A stretch of 35,903 nucleotides of DNA from Candidatus Brocadia sp. (GTDB lineage Bacteria; Planctomycetota; Brocadiia; Brocadiales; Brocadiaceae). Within the stretch, counting starts at the first letter, position 1; every line of letters starts with the position of its first letter. The notes below the pieces were generated by a model that worked only from the letters and a program-made list of their open reading frames with translations, ran no database searches and was not told where the DNA came from. Below are positions 23,601 through 29,849 of this stretch, one piece after another. The stretch lies in NCBI GenBank assembly GCA_011525665.1, contig WYAU01000099.1, forward strand, positions 1 through 35,903, in the 5' to 3' direction. The translations under genes were made by a program, and so were the position numbers.

Positions 23601-24855
23601 GGACAGCCGTTTGGCAAATGCCTTATTAATTAAAGTAAAAGACGAGAATCTGAAACCAGAGTGTATGGGTTGTTTGCTCGGTGATCTTCTTGATCATGGC
23701 GTTACAGAAGCTAGAACATTCGCAGAATCACTTGTTTCTTTAGCATCCACTTCCAGCGAAATTGACCGATCTAGGGCAATTGTTGCAGCACGTGAACTGA
23801 TGACTCATACAGAAGATGGTGGTTGGTTGGTTGTATGGCCTGCTATTCAACAGGATACTGAATTTGGTCGTAAAGTAATCGAATTATTAGCATATGACAG
23901 TGACGCATTTGCAGCAAATGCTGGAAAACTACTTGCCGAGAATCAATTAGCCGACCTGTATATCTGGATCGTTCACCAGTATCCGCACGCTGAAGACCCT
24001 AATTATAATGATGAAGATTGCTGGGTAGGATACATGTTGAAGATTGCCAGTTTTAGAGATTCGCTTTTAAATCTTATCAAACAACGAGGTACTCCTAAAG
24101 CATGCGAGGCAATCCAGCAAATTCTAAACGAATTTCCTGAATCAAACTGGCTGAAATGGGTATTGCATGAAGCTCAAGATAATACACGTCGTCTAACATG
24201 GGTACAACCCAAGCCGGTTGAAATTCTCAAAATGGCTGGCAATCAATTGATACGTTTGGTTCAAAATGGTGATCAGCTACTCGAAGTATTAATTGAATCT
24301 CTGAAACAGTTGGAGGGAAAGCTTCAGGGTGAAACTCCAGCGGCAATTGATTTATGGAATGAGATTGAGACGAATGTATTTAGGCCAAAAGATGAAAATA
24401 GATTTTCTGACTATGTAAAGAGACACTTAGATGAGGATCTCAAAAAAAGAGGGGTTGTTGTTAATCGTGAAGTTGAAATTCGTCGCGGTGAAGGAGCAGG
24501 ACAAGGTGAAAGGACAGATATACTCGTTGATGCTATTATGCGAAAACAAAACAAAGAAGTTTATGATTCTGTAACTGTAATTGTCGAGGTAAAAGGGTGT
24601 TGGAATCCAGAGTTGAATCACGCAATGAAAATACAGTTGATGGATCGCTATCTTAAAGATAATCACTGCCAACATGGTTTATACCTGGTTGGCTGGTTTA
24701 ATTGTAACCAATGGGATAATAAAGATTCCAGGAAACAACGATCTCCAAAAATCAACATTGATGAAGCAAGAAAGCAATTCGATAAACGAGCAACTGAATT
24801 ATCCCAACAAAGTACCAGGATTAAGGCGTTTGTCATAAACACTGCACTTCGTTAA
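20614..24855 (+). CDS. NACHT/STAND-type NTPase with HEAT-like repeats and C-terminal nuclease-like domain
   Basis: 1413 residues, recognised by architecture rather than as a named family. The P-loop is LLGEPGIGKS (Walker A ~61-68), Walker B VFLDSLDEC (~125-133), and sensor region RIACRTADWP (~159-168), all of NACHT form. A long helical region (~370-1200) contains HEAT-like segments (IVRRVAIKIAEACEL, PIRNAAAYAVGRIADD). The C-terminus has RTDILVDA (D1302), then VIVEVKG (E1325, K1327) and Q1341, a D-x(n)-ExK...Q pattern of PD-(D/E)XK nucleases. Such proteins are typical phage sensors whose effector acts after NTP-driven assembly. It overlaps the antitoxin gene by eight bases with no ribosome-binding site of its own, so translation is probably coupled to the antitoxin. 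Function is inferred from domains. Confidence 0.72.
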   Translation: MAKDVKPIYNWKRFWCPRTGSFDLSDGGYLTNPDSEWGHLYNPDVKSFESITTIPCLILLGEPGIGKSQAMQTAQNAIYDKIKEVGDQILCLDLRSYGSEDRLIRNLFENPTFLSWAREKHRLHVFLDSLDECLLRIDTLAALLVDEFKKYSVDHLYLRIACRTADWPTSLENGLKQLWGEDAVGVYELTPLRRVDVIEAATTNNLDHNVFLQEIDQKEVVPLAIKPVTLSFLIKTYIKNGRFPSTQAELYLQGCHKLCEETNKHRRDARLIGSFTPEQRLAMASRIAAVTIFSNKYAVWTDIDRGSVPDEDTTIQEVCGGSEDADGMQFQVTEIAVRETLGTGLFSLRGPNRMGWAHQTYAEFLAARYLAKHQMTLTQIMGLLIHQGDGEAKLVPQLHETAAWLAGMMPEVFRKITSVNPEVLLRSDIATAELKDRAALVESLLKTYDEGGLMDRDWNNQKRYKRLYHPGLADQLRPYICDGTKGIIVRRVAIKIAEACELQTLQDALANIALNQKEPLPIRNAAAYAVGRIADDNTKVKLKPLATGEAGEDPNDELKGCSLRALWPDHMKVEELFTAITNIKQENYIGVYWMFLSHELVPKLKPSDLPVALKWVEQQESLKDSTYCFEKLMDAIILKAWEHLDSPAILEAFSKIALARLKHHGGIVGHDTENEFRNILSNEDNKRHKILEVILLLISDIKKDTGCLINSSTPLVLSKDVIWMLERLQEEKSKEMQLIWAKLINRAFDWRESDQLDAIIDTSKSNPILAETFSWLLKPVELNSPEAEKMRADYLEIQKWQKRDKERPLLNPPPAERIAGLLDECESGNSFAWWCLNMDMTLEPDSRFYGSDYESDLTALPGWKNADVVTRHRIVDAAKRYVLEQNPKTHDWLGKDIIHRPAFAGYGALQLLLQEIPDFISSLPADVWKKWAPIILAYPVSNSGNNNKNIEIHNKLIKLSYQHAPGEIIQTMTVMIDNENKAHSRIYITHKVKDCWDSRLANALLIKVKDENLKPECMGCLLGDLLDHGVTEARTFAESLVSLASTSSEIDRSRAIVAARELMTHTEDGGWLVVWPAIQQDTEFGRKVIELLAYDSDAFAANAGKLLAENQLADLYIWIVHQYPHAEDPNYNDEDCWVGYMLKIASFRDSLLNLIKQRGTPKACEAIQQILNEFPESNWLKWVLHEAQDNTRRLTWVQPKPVEILKMAGNQLIRLVQNGDQLLEVLIESLKQLEGKLQGETPAAIDLWNEIETNVFRPKDENRFSDYVKRHLDEDLKKRGVVVNREVEIRRGEGAGQGERTDILVDAIMRKQNKEVYDSVTVIVEVKGCWNPELNHAMKIQLMDRYLKDNHCQHGLYLVGWFNCNQWDNKDSRKQRSPKINIDEARKQFDKRATELSQQSTRIKAFVINTALR

Positions 24856-25134
24856 CGTTATTCCTTAATTTATTGTTTGGATGCGATTTTAATGATCTTT
24901 ACCAAAACTTGTCTATATTTTAAAGCAGAAACCAAAAAAGAAAAAAACATATGAGCAAAAAGTCCTTAAGAACAGCTAAAATAGGCTGGTTAAGATATGA
25001 AAAACAGCAGAAATATGTTTAACAACAAATCGTATTTTTGCACAGTCTTTATGTATCATTTATCCATACCGTAGGGACACGGTGCTCCGTGTCCCTACAT
25101 CGGCATATCGGCATAACGGTATAATCGGGAAAAA
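24856..25134. other. Intergenic region with REP palindrome
   Basis: About 280 AT-rich bases with no gene. The palindrome at 25071-25098 lies 36 bp before a HUH transposase pseudogene that carries the same palindrome inside its coding sequence. Confidence 0.5.
25071..25098. repeat. REP palindrome upstream of the transposase
   Basis: GTAGGGACACGG is joined by TGCT to CCGTGTCCCTAC, a perfect 12-bp stem. The same arms, with a TGCA centre, occur at 25410-25435 inside the transposase gene. Confidence 0.75.
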
Positions 25135-25709
25135 ATGACATACGACCCAGACAAACACCACCGACGGTCAATCCGATTAAAGGAATATGATTATTCCCGG
25201 GCGGGCGCATATTTCATAACAATATGTACGTACAACAAAGAATGTATTTTTGAAAATGTGACAAACAGCGAGATGCAACTAAATGAATACGGGGTAATTG
25301 TTGAAAACGAATGGGTAAAAACGGCGGAAATACGCCCAAATGTTATAATAGATAAATACATTGTGATACCGAATCACTTACATGGCGTAATCATAATTTT
25401 GGATGATGATAGGGACACGGTGCACCGTGTCCCTACATTTGAACAATTTGGCAGACCGACATCCAATTCCATCCCAACGTAATAAGGTCGTTCAAGGCAG
25501 TAACAAAAAAACGGATTAATGAAACCCGGAAATCCTATGGCAAAACAGTATGGCAACCCCGATTTTATGAACATATTATCCGAAATAAAGATGAACTAGA
25601 CAAAATCAGGCAATATATTATCGACAATCCCTTACAATGGGAATTTGGTAAGGAAAATCCCGATAACACAAAATGGGAAGAAGGAAAATGGATAAAAACG
25701 CAGTTTTAG
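25135..25709 (+). pseudogene. REP-associated HUH/Y1 transposase, frameshifted
   Basis: Single-strand transposase of the REP-associated tyrosine transposase family (about 190 residues if repaired). The first part (25135-25482) has the family start SIRLKEYDYSRAGAYFITIC and the HUH pair in IPNHLHGVIII. It stops at TAA 25480-25482. The second part in the -1 frame (from about 25482) continues IRSFKAVTKKRINETR, then WQPRFYEHIIRNKDEL with the presumed catalytic Tyr, and ends at TAG 25707-25709. Adding one base between 25479 and 25480 restores PTIIRSF, as in relatives, so one deleted base explains the break. HUH and Tyr are now in separate frames, so it is inactive. Confidence 0.85.
25410..25435. repeat. 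REP palindrome embedded in transposase coding sequence
   Basis: TAGGGACACGGTG and its exact complement CACCGTGTCCCTA form a 26-bp perfect palindrome. It encodes the RDTVHRVP segment, which corresponds to the 'RGTaRRAPT' segment common in this transposase family. The same arms form the intergenic palindrome at 25071-25098. Confidence 0.75.
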
Positions 25710-26005
25710 AGATTTTGTCCCGCTTTAGAAAAGCCTTAGAATCGAAAGGCACAAAGATAGATAAGCTGATACTGTTTGGCTCTTACGCCACCGGTACATA
25801 AAAGGAAGGAAGCGATATCGATGTGGTTGTTATATCCGAGGACTTTTCAGGCAAGGATTATTGGGAAAGAATAGACATCCTCTCTGATGCCATTTATGAG
25901 GTCTTTGAGCCGATAGAAGCTGTCGCTATGACCCCGGAAGAATGGGAAAAAAAAGAATCATCGGTTGTGGATTATGTCAAAGATGGCGAAGTAATATATG
26001 GCTGA
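25689..26005 (+). pseudogene. MNT-type minimal nucleotidyltransferase, stop-interrupted
   Basis: ATG 25689 starts MDKNAVLEILSRFRKALESK, then KIDKLILFGSYATGT, then TAA (25799-25801), then KEGSDIDVVVISEDFSGKDY and on to GDGEVIYG-like C-terminus, stop 26003-26005. GSYATGT-x-KEGSDIDVVV is the nucleotidyltransferase active-site pattern (G-S, D-x-D), so the stop lies inside the catalytic loop. Relatives (MNT/HEPN-type antitoxins and kanamycin-type transferases) have about 105 residues, as here. No HEPN partner gene follows; instead a fragment of a urea transporter overlaps its end. The TAA could arise from a single change in a Tyr codon. Confidence 0.78.
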
Positions 26006-26435
26006 TACCGTATTTTTACTCAATAATGTAACAACGGGCATCTTATTTTTGGCAGGGATTTTTTGTAACTCCTGGACCATGGATATTGGTGCTATCATAG
26101 GTGTTTTCGTTGGTACGTTCACGGCACTATTCCGTAAATATGACAAAAGTGATATTGAACAAGGTCTCTACGGGTATAACGGCGCCCTGGTGGGTTTGGC
26201 GATTGTTTGTTTCTTCGGACGCCACATCTCATCTGCTATTGCCTTAGTTTTCGGTTCTATCCTATCATCAATCATCAGAAAGGTAATGATCACGTGGAAA
26301 TTGCTTCCTTATACCGCACCGTCCATAGTCTCAACCTGGATCGTAATGTTCTTTCTCGTAACATTCAGGATTGTTCGTTTCCCCATCCAGTATTGTTTCT
26401 GTTTTCATCCTGTAACCCCTGCCGAATATGGCTAA
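25998..26435 (+). pseudogene. Urea transporter, truncated fragment
   Basis: 145 residues matching the first half of the bacterial urea transporter family (PF03253): VFLLNNVTTGILFLAGIF, then IGVFVGTFTALFRKYDKSDI, then GLYGYNGALVGLAIVCFFG and TAPSIVSTWIVMFFL. The family has two homologous halves and about 300 residues; only the first is here. A stop lies immediately upstream in frame (25992-25994), so the usual N-terminal ~20-30 residues are also missing. The C-terminal 25 residues look unrelated. It is therefore broken at both ends, and the junction with the nucleotidyltransferase pseudogene probably marks an old deletion. Confidence 0.72.
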
Positions 26436-26456
26436 ACAAAATAATCAAAAGTGCCC

Positions 26457-27998
26457 ATGCTAAAGATAAAAGTTAAACCAGAAGATTTTATTGTGGAAGA
26501 GGTAGCAGACCTTCCATTACAAAAAGACGGAAATTTTCGCGTCTATCTCCTCAGAAAAAGGGGATGGAATACCGTTGACATCTTAAAGATGCTTTCCAGG
26601 AAGTTCAGCATACCGTACTCGTATTTTTCCTATGGCGGCAAAAAGGATAAATATGCCTTAACATCTCAGTACATAACCATCGCACGGCAGATTATCCCCG
26701 CTTCGCAAGGAAGGGACTTCGTCGCGATGGTTCGCCAGTCTCACCATGAACGTCGCCACATCCTGAGCTTGCCGAAGGATCAGTCGAACGATAAAGGGGG
26801 AGTAAAAAAACCCTGGATCAAGCCTCCGAATCCACGGTTCCTAACAAAAGATAAAGCAGTAACATCAAATTCACTGCATGAATATCCTGTCCCGACAAAG
26901 GTAGACGGGGAAAACTATTCCCTGAGCTTTGTGGGTTATATGGACAGGCCCATGGGACCCGACCTCATAACGGGGAACAAATTTCAAATTGTTGTCAGGA
27001 ATCTTGCAGAAAATGATTTAACGTCAGCATTACATGAGATTGACCGTGTAAAACAGGACGGTTACCCTAACTATTTCGATGATCAGCGATTTGGCAGTTT
27101 TGATGCCCGTCAGGGATTTATCGCCGAAAAGATTCTGAAGAAACACTATAACGGGGCATTAAAGATATATTTTTCCAGCATCCATCCGGAGGACAGTAAA
27201 GAAGAAAAGGATCACAGAAAATTCTTTTATGAAAACTGGGGTAACTGGCAAGAGTGTCTAAAAGGAGCCACGAGCAAGTTTGAAAAAGAAACGTTCAGAT
27301 ACCTGGAGAAGCATCCGAAGGGATTTATTCCCATTCTTCAAAGGATATCCCATGAAAAAATGGTACTCTTTTTTTCTGCATATCAATCACACATTTGGAA
27401 TGAAGTTTTACGGAAAATTATTCGATCAGTCAGCAACGATGGTTTCATGTCAGGGACTTCCAAAACGATCAATTCCTCCCACTTGCCTGTCCTCAGTAAA
27501 ACCGAAGGGATGGGGGAGGTTGAGTGGAGAGAAAAAAAGAATCACCCTCCCCTATCCCCTCGTTCGACTGAGCGCTCACGACGAAGTCCCATCAAGGAAG
27601 GGGAGATTAGCTGCCGAAGGCATGATTTAAAAATTTCTAAGGGGATTGCTGGCGATTATGTATTTTATACGCAGTTAGATGACAGGAGTAAAGCGTATTT
27701 AAACACGTTAGTCATTCCCATGCCCGCATCCAATATCAGGATGCCCGACGATTTTACAAAAAACCTTTATGCAGAGGTGTTAAAGGAAAACAACTTAAAG
27801 TCCCCCATGTTCAATATACGAAAATTGCGACAGGCATTTTTCAAGGGTATTGAAAGGAAGGCAATAATCACTCCTGAAGACCTTTCGGTTGATTATGCTG
27901 AAGATGAAATTTATCAGGGCAAGAAAAAGTTGATCTTCAAATTCTTCCTGCCGAGGGGATGTTACGGCACCATGTTTATCAAGAGATTGTTCTGCTGA
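26457..27998 (+). CDS. truD: tRNA pseudouridine(13) synthase TruD with two internal insertions
   Basis: Isomerises U13 of tRNA-Glu to pseudouridine. Family blocks: KVKPEDFIVEE near the N-terminus, GGKKDKYALTSQY with the catalytic Asp at ~64, ENYSLSFVGYMDRPMGPDL, GNKFQIVVRNL, GYPNYFDDQRFGSF, FFSAYQSHIWNEVLRKI and the C-terminal TLVIPMPASN. It is 513 residues; E. coli TruD has 349. Much of the surplus lies in two low-complexity stretches, about residues 79-150 and 320-390, whose DNA matches dispersed repeats. The frame is kept through both, and all catalytic blocks are intact, so the enzyme may still work. ATG 26457 is preferred; GTG 26451 in frame is possible. Confidence 0.88.
   Translation: MLKIKVKPEDFIVEEVADLPLQKDGNFRVYLLRKRGWNTVDILKMLSRKFSIPYSYFSYGGKKDKYALTSQYITIARQIIPASQGRDFVAMVRQSHHERRHILSLPKDQSNDKGGVKKPWIKPPNPRFLTKDKAVTSNSLHEYPVPTKVDGENYSLSFVGYMDRPMGPDLITGNKFQIVVRNLAENDLTSALHEIDRVKQDGYPNYFDDQRFGSFDARQGFIAEKILKKHYNGALKIYFSSIHPEDSKEEKDHRKFFYENWGNWQECLKGATSKFEKETFRYLEKHPKGFIPILQRISHEKMVLFFSAYQSHIWNEVLRKIIRSVSNDGFMSGTSKTINSSHLPVLSKTEGMGEVEWREKKNHPPLSPRSTERSRRSPIKEGEISCRRHDLKISKGIAGDYVFYTQLDDRSKAYLNTLVIPMPASNIRMPDDFTKNLYAEVLKENNLKSPMFNIRKLRQAFFKGIERKAIITPEDLSVDYAEDEIYQGKKKLIFKFFLPRGCYGTMFIKRLFC
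26698..26910. repeat. In-frame repeat insertion 1 in truD
   Basis: Contains TCCTGAGCTTGCCGAAGGAT (26760-26779), CAGTCGAACGATAAAGGGGG and AGTAAAAAAACC, which match repeat pieces in the intergenic DNA at 18789-18810, 17858-17890 and 4745-4762. It sits between YITIARQI and ENYSLSFVG, which are adjacent or nearly so in typical TruD proteins. Confidence 0.6.
27415..27630. repeat. In-frame repeat insertion 2 in truD
   Basis: Contains CTGTCCTCAGTAAAACCGAA, ATCACCCTCCCCTATCCCCT, CGTTCGACTGAGCGCTCACG and AAGGAAGGGGAGATTA. The CCTCCCC-TATCCCC...GGAAGGGGAG build is that of the kbl and 4709-4760 elements; the TTCGACTGAGC part is a second common palindromic unit. It lies between WNEVLRKII and HDLKISKG. 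Confidence 0.6.
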
Positions 27999-28321
27999 TC
28001 TAGTTTCACCATTCTGCCCTTGTTTATCTTCGTTGGTCCGCGCCTTACATGGATATCGATCAAAACCCTTTGCCTTTTGGTGAGCATCCAATAATTTTAA
28101 ATCCAGAACCGCTTTTGGCGACAGGATGATTTTCGAATTTTTATGCTGATTATATTTTAGCCAACAGGTTACGTGTTTTCATGTTAATGTTTGGCTTATT
28201 CTTTTGTTATTGTGCATAACGGCTTCGATATCCACTGCGTGCCACCGACAAAAACGCCAAAGATTGGAAATTATGCCAACTTACATACTTGGATACTTCG
28301 TTTGCACACTGTTGTTAGGCA
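27999..28321. other. Intergenic region containing an attC-like site
   Basis: The first ~200 bp show nothing recognisable. The last ~107 bp form the attC-like element described separately, which touches the stop codon of the minus-strand gene at 28322. Confidence 0.5.
28214..28320 (-). repeat. attC-like integron recombination site
   Basis: Read on the minus strand, the gene's stop TAA is followed at once by T-GCCTAAC, and 107 bases later by GTTATGC. These outer cores pair at six of seven positions (RYYYAAC / GTTRRRY form). Inside, GTATCCA pairs with TGGATAT, giving the imperfect, extended hairpin that attC sites have. Length and position right behind an ORF fit a gene cassette. No second site or integrase is seen in the window. 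Confidence 0.45.
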
Positions 28322-28876
28322 TTATCTCAGTTTAGCAAACAACACGCACATAGGCATGGTTTTCGATATTTTATATTGCTGGCGGGAGAAGTTTCCCCAT
28401 TCTCCATTTGCTCTCTTTATCTTAGCCTGACAGAGTATCCCACGTCTATAGTTACTGATTTTGAGTGTATTACCAGAATCTTCGATTTGGGGACGAATTA
28501 TCATGAACCCCAGATCTCCGCCGGTTACTGTCTCTGTATTGCGTTTATGTAGAGTAACGTTGGCAATTAGCCCATGCGCTATTTTGCTCAATTCGCGACC
28601 ACTTCGTAAGTCTGGAAAACTGTTAACCAAATCGTCCAAAAATGCTCGTTCAATAAGATGGCTACTACTTGCCGTTTTTAGTGCTTTAGCAAATTTCCCA
28701 TGAAACATCTGTGTAATGAACTCTTCGTTGACCCCTGGGTAGTCTTCTCTGATGTCGGCTTGCAAACTCTTTTCTGCATTGTGCCAACAATCAGATACAA
28801 CTTTTAGTGTACGGGGTATTTTCAAAATGCTTCTCAAGCCAAAGCCCCATGGTTGTTGTCGAGGTGTGTGTAACAT
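28322..28876 (-). CDS. Hypothetical protein, possible integron cassette gene
   Basis: 184 residues, no family recognised. It has no signal peptide or membrane segment. The middle part (SSHLIERAFLDDLVNSFPDL, GLIANVTLHKRNTETVTGGD, LGFMIIRPQI) has the look of a real, folded protein with alternating hydrophobic strands. The end (TMPMCVLFAKLR) may be altered, so a C-terminal truncation is possible. Its stop adjoins an attC-like element, the usual place for a cassette gene. The start is unsure: the ATG at 28876 is the first, and MFHGKFAKALK provides another far inside. Confidence 0.5.
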   Translation of the reverse strand: MLHTPRQQPWGFGLRSILKIPRTLKVVSDCWHNAEKSLQADIREDYPGVNEEFITQMFHGKFAKALKTASSSHLIERAFLDDLVNSFPDLRSGRELSKIAHGLIANVTLHKRNTETVTGGDLGFMIIRPQIEDSGNTLKISNYRRGILCQAKIKRANGEWGNFSRQQYKISKTMPMCVLFAKLR

Positions 28877-29033
28877 ATGCTTGTGAGCAGTTTACCGAAT
28901 ACTATAAGACAATTGCATGATTTTTGTTTTCCAAAGCTAGATTCCAATCCTTTTCAATCACTGGAATATGCATGATCCTCACGACAAAACTCAACGGCAG
29001 ATGAAGGTCATCCACTGAATGATTTACCGGTCA

Positions 29034-29240
29034 TTATTTTGACATTACTTTTTTAACAATTGATATATCTTTATTTATCCAATCCTTAACTATATCTTCA
29101 ACCTCCACACCTTTATCTATTGAAAATTTTAACAAGGTGTCCATGGTATCCTGGTCTAAATAAATCGGCAAGTACAACTCTGAATCTGGTTTGTAAAATT
29201 TCCCTCTTTCACCTTTTGAAAAATCATATTCTTTTTTCAT
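29034..29240 (-). CDS. brnA: BrnA-like antitoxin
   Basis: 68 residues encoded five bases downstream of the BrnT toxin gene, in the standard toxin-then-antitoxin order of BrnT/BrnA pairs. The sequence is short and polar, with ELYLPIYLDQDTMDTLLKFS and VEDIVKDWINKDI resembling a ribbon-helix-helix DNA-binding unit ('v.ir.d.d.ve.lk..g..vn.ll..wl'). It should bind BrnT and repress the shared promoter. Assignment rests more on position than on sequence. Confidence 0.72.
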   Translation of the reverse strand: MKKEYDFSKGERGKFYKPDSELYLPIYLDQDTMDTLLKFSIDKGVEVEDIVKDWINKDISIVKKVMSK

Positions 29241-29245
29241 CTGTT

Positions 29246-29536
29246 TTACTCCTGATATTGTTTTACTTCTTTTCTTGTTGCTTTACGTGCAGAAATTATA
29301 CGAATTTTATATTCCTCTTTATTCTTTTTTTGAAAAGTATGTATCACTACTAATAAAGCCCCTGTTTTATCTATTCCCAATGTAACCCATCTATCTTCAC
29401 TTTCGCTATGTTCTTCATCAAATATGGTGACAGCACGAGGATCGAGAAAAATGCTGGCAGCACGCTCAAAACCTACCTTATGTTTCTTAATGTTTTCTCT
29501 TGCTTTTTTAGGATTCCATTCAAAGTAATATCGCAT
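29246..29536 (-). CDS. brnT: BrnT-family ribonuclease toxin
   Basis: 96 residues matching BrnT (PF04365), a RelE-fold ribonuclease toxin. The family opening 'f.WdpkKa..N..KHgvsFe.A..vF.d' is clear here: YFEWNPKKARENIKKHKVGF followed by ERAASIFLDP. Next come RWVTLGIDKTGALLVVIHTF and the end motif IRIISARKATRKEVKQY, which carries the conserved arginines. It forms a bicistron with the antitoxin five bases downstream. A good promoter lies about 70 bp upstream of its start. Confidence 0.9.
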   Translation of the reverse strand: MRYYFEWNPKKARENIKKHKVGFERAASIFLDPRAVTIFDEEHSESEDRWVTLGIDKTGALLVVIHTFQKKNKEEYKIRIISARKATRKEVKQYQE

Positions 29537-29603
29537 TCTCTATACTTTTCTAATTATTTATCTACACATAATATTTGCTTTTGTTCTATCGTGATACTTT
29601 GTC

Positions 29604-29632
29604 ACAATATTAGAATCAATGACCTTTGTCAA
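29604..29632 (-). promoter_or_regulatory. Sigma-70-type promoter of brnTA
   Basis: On the minus strand, TTGACA (29627-29632) and TATTGT (29604-29609) are separated by 17 bases. Directly downstream, GTGACAAAGTATCAC (about 29594-29608) is a partly symmetric element overlapping the -10, as expected for an autoregulated toxin-antitoxin unit. Confidence 0.6.
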
Positions 29633-29638
29633 GCCAAA

Positions 29639-29678
29639 TAACCTGCAAAATACGGTGGTATTGAGATTTTGCAGGTTA
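29639..29678. terminator. 13-bp stem-loop in divergent region
   Basis: TAACCTGCAAAAT (29639-29651) pairs perfectly with ATTTTGCAGGTTA (29666-29678) around 14 bases. The neighbouring genes point away from it, so it does not terminate either; it may be a dispersed repeat or a binding site. Confidence 0.4.
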
Positions 29679-29849
29679 AAATTTGTTATCAGTAGGAAAA
29701 AACTGTTATGATCAAAAGGAATTTGCTAATTGTCATGAGTTGCATTGTTCGATCATAAGGAAATTGAAGAAATGACTATCTTCAATAGTACGATTAAAGA
29801 CTAAACTTTTTCCAATTCAGTATATTATGGTATTCTCTAAAAAATACAC

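Larger units (their letters stand above)
29537..29849. other. Divergent intergenic region between brnT and a lipoprotein gene
   Basis: 313 bp holding the brnT promoter (29604-29632, minus strand) and a 13-bp stem-loop at 29639-29678. The rest is AT-rich, presumably with the promoter of the gene starting at 29850. Confidence 0.5.

Noticed and set aside
28191-28430. 79-codon plus-strand frame near the attC-like site
   Set aside because: It runs through the attC-like element and antisense to the better-supported minus-strand gene.
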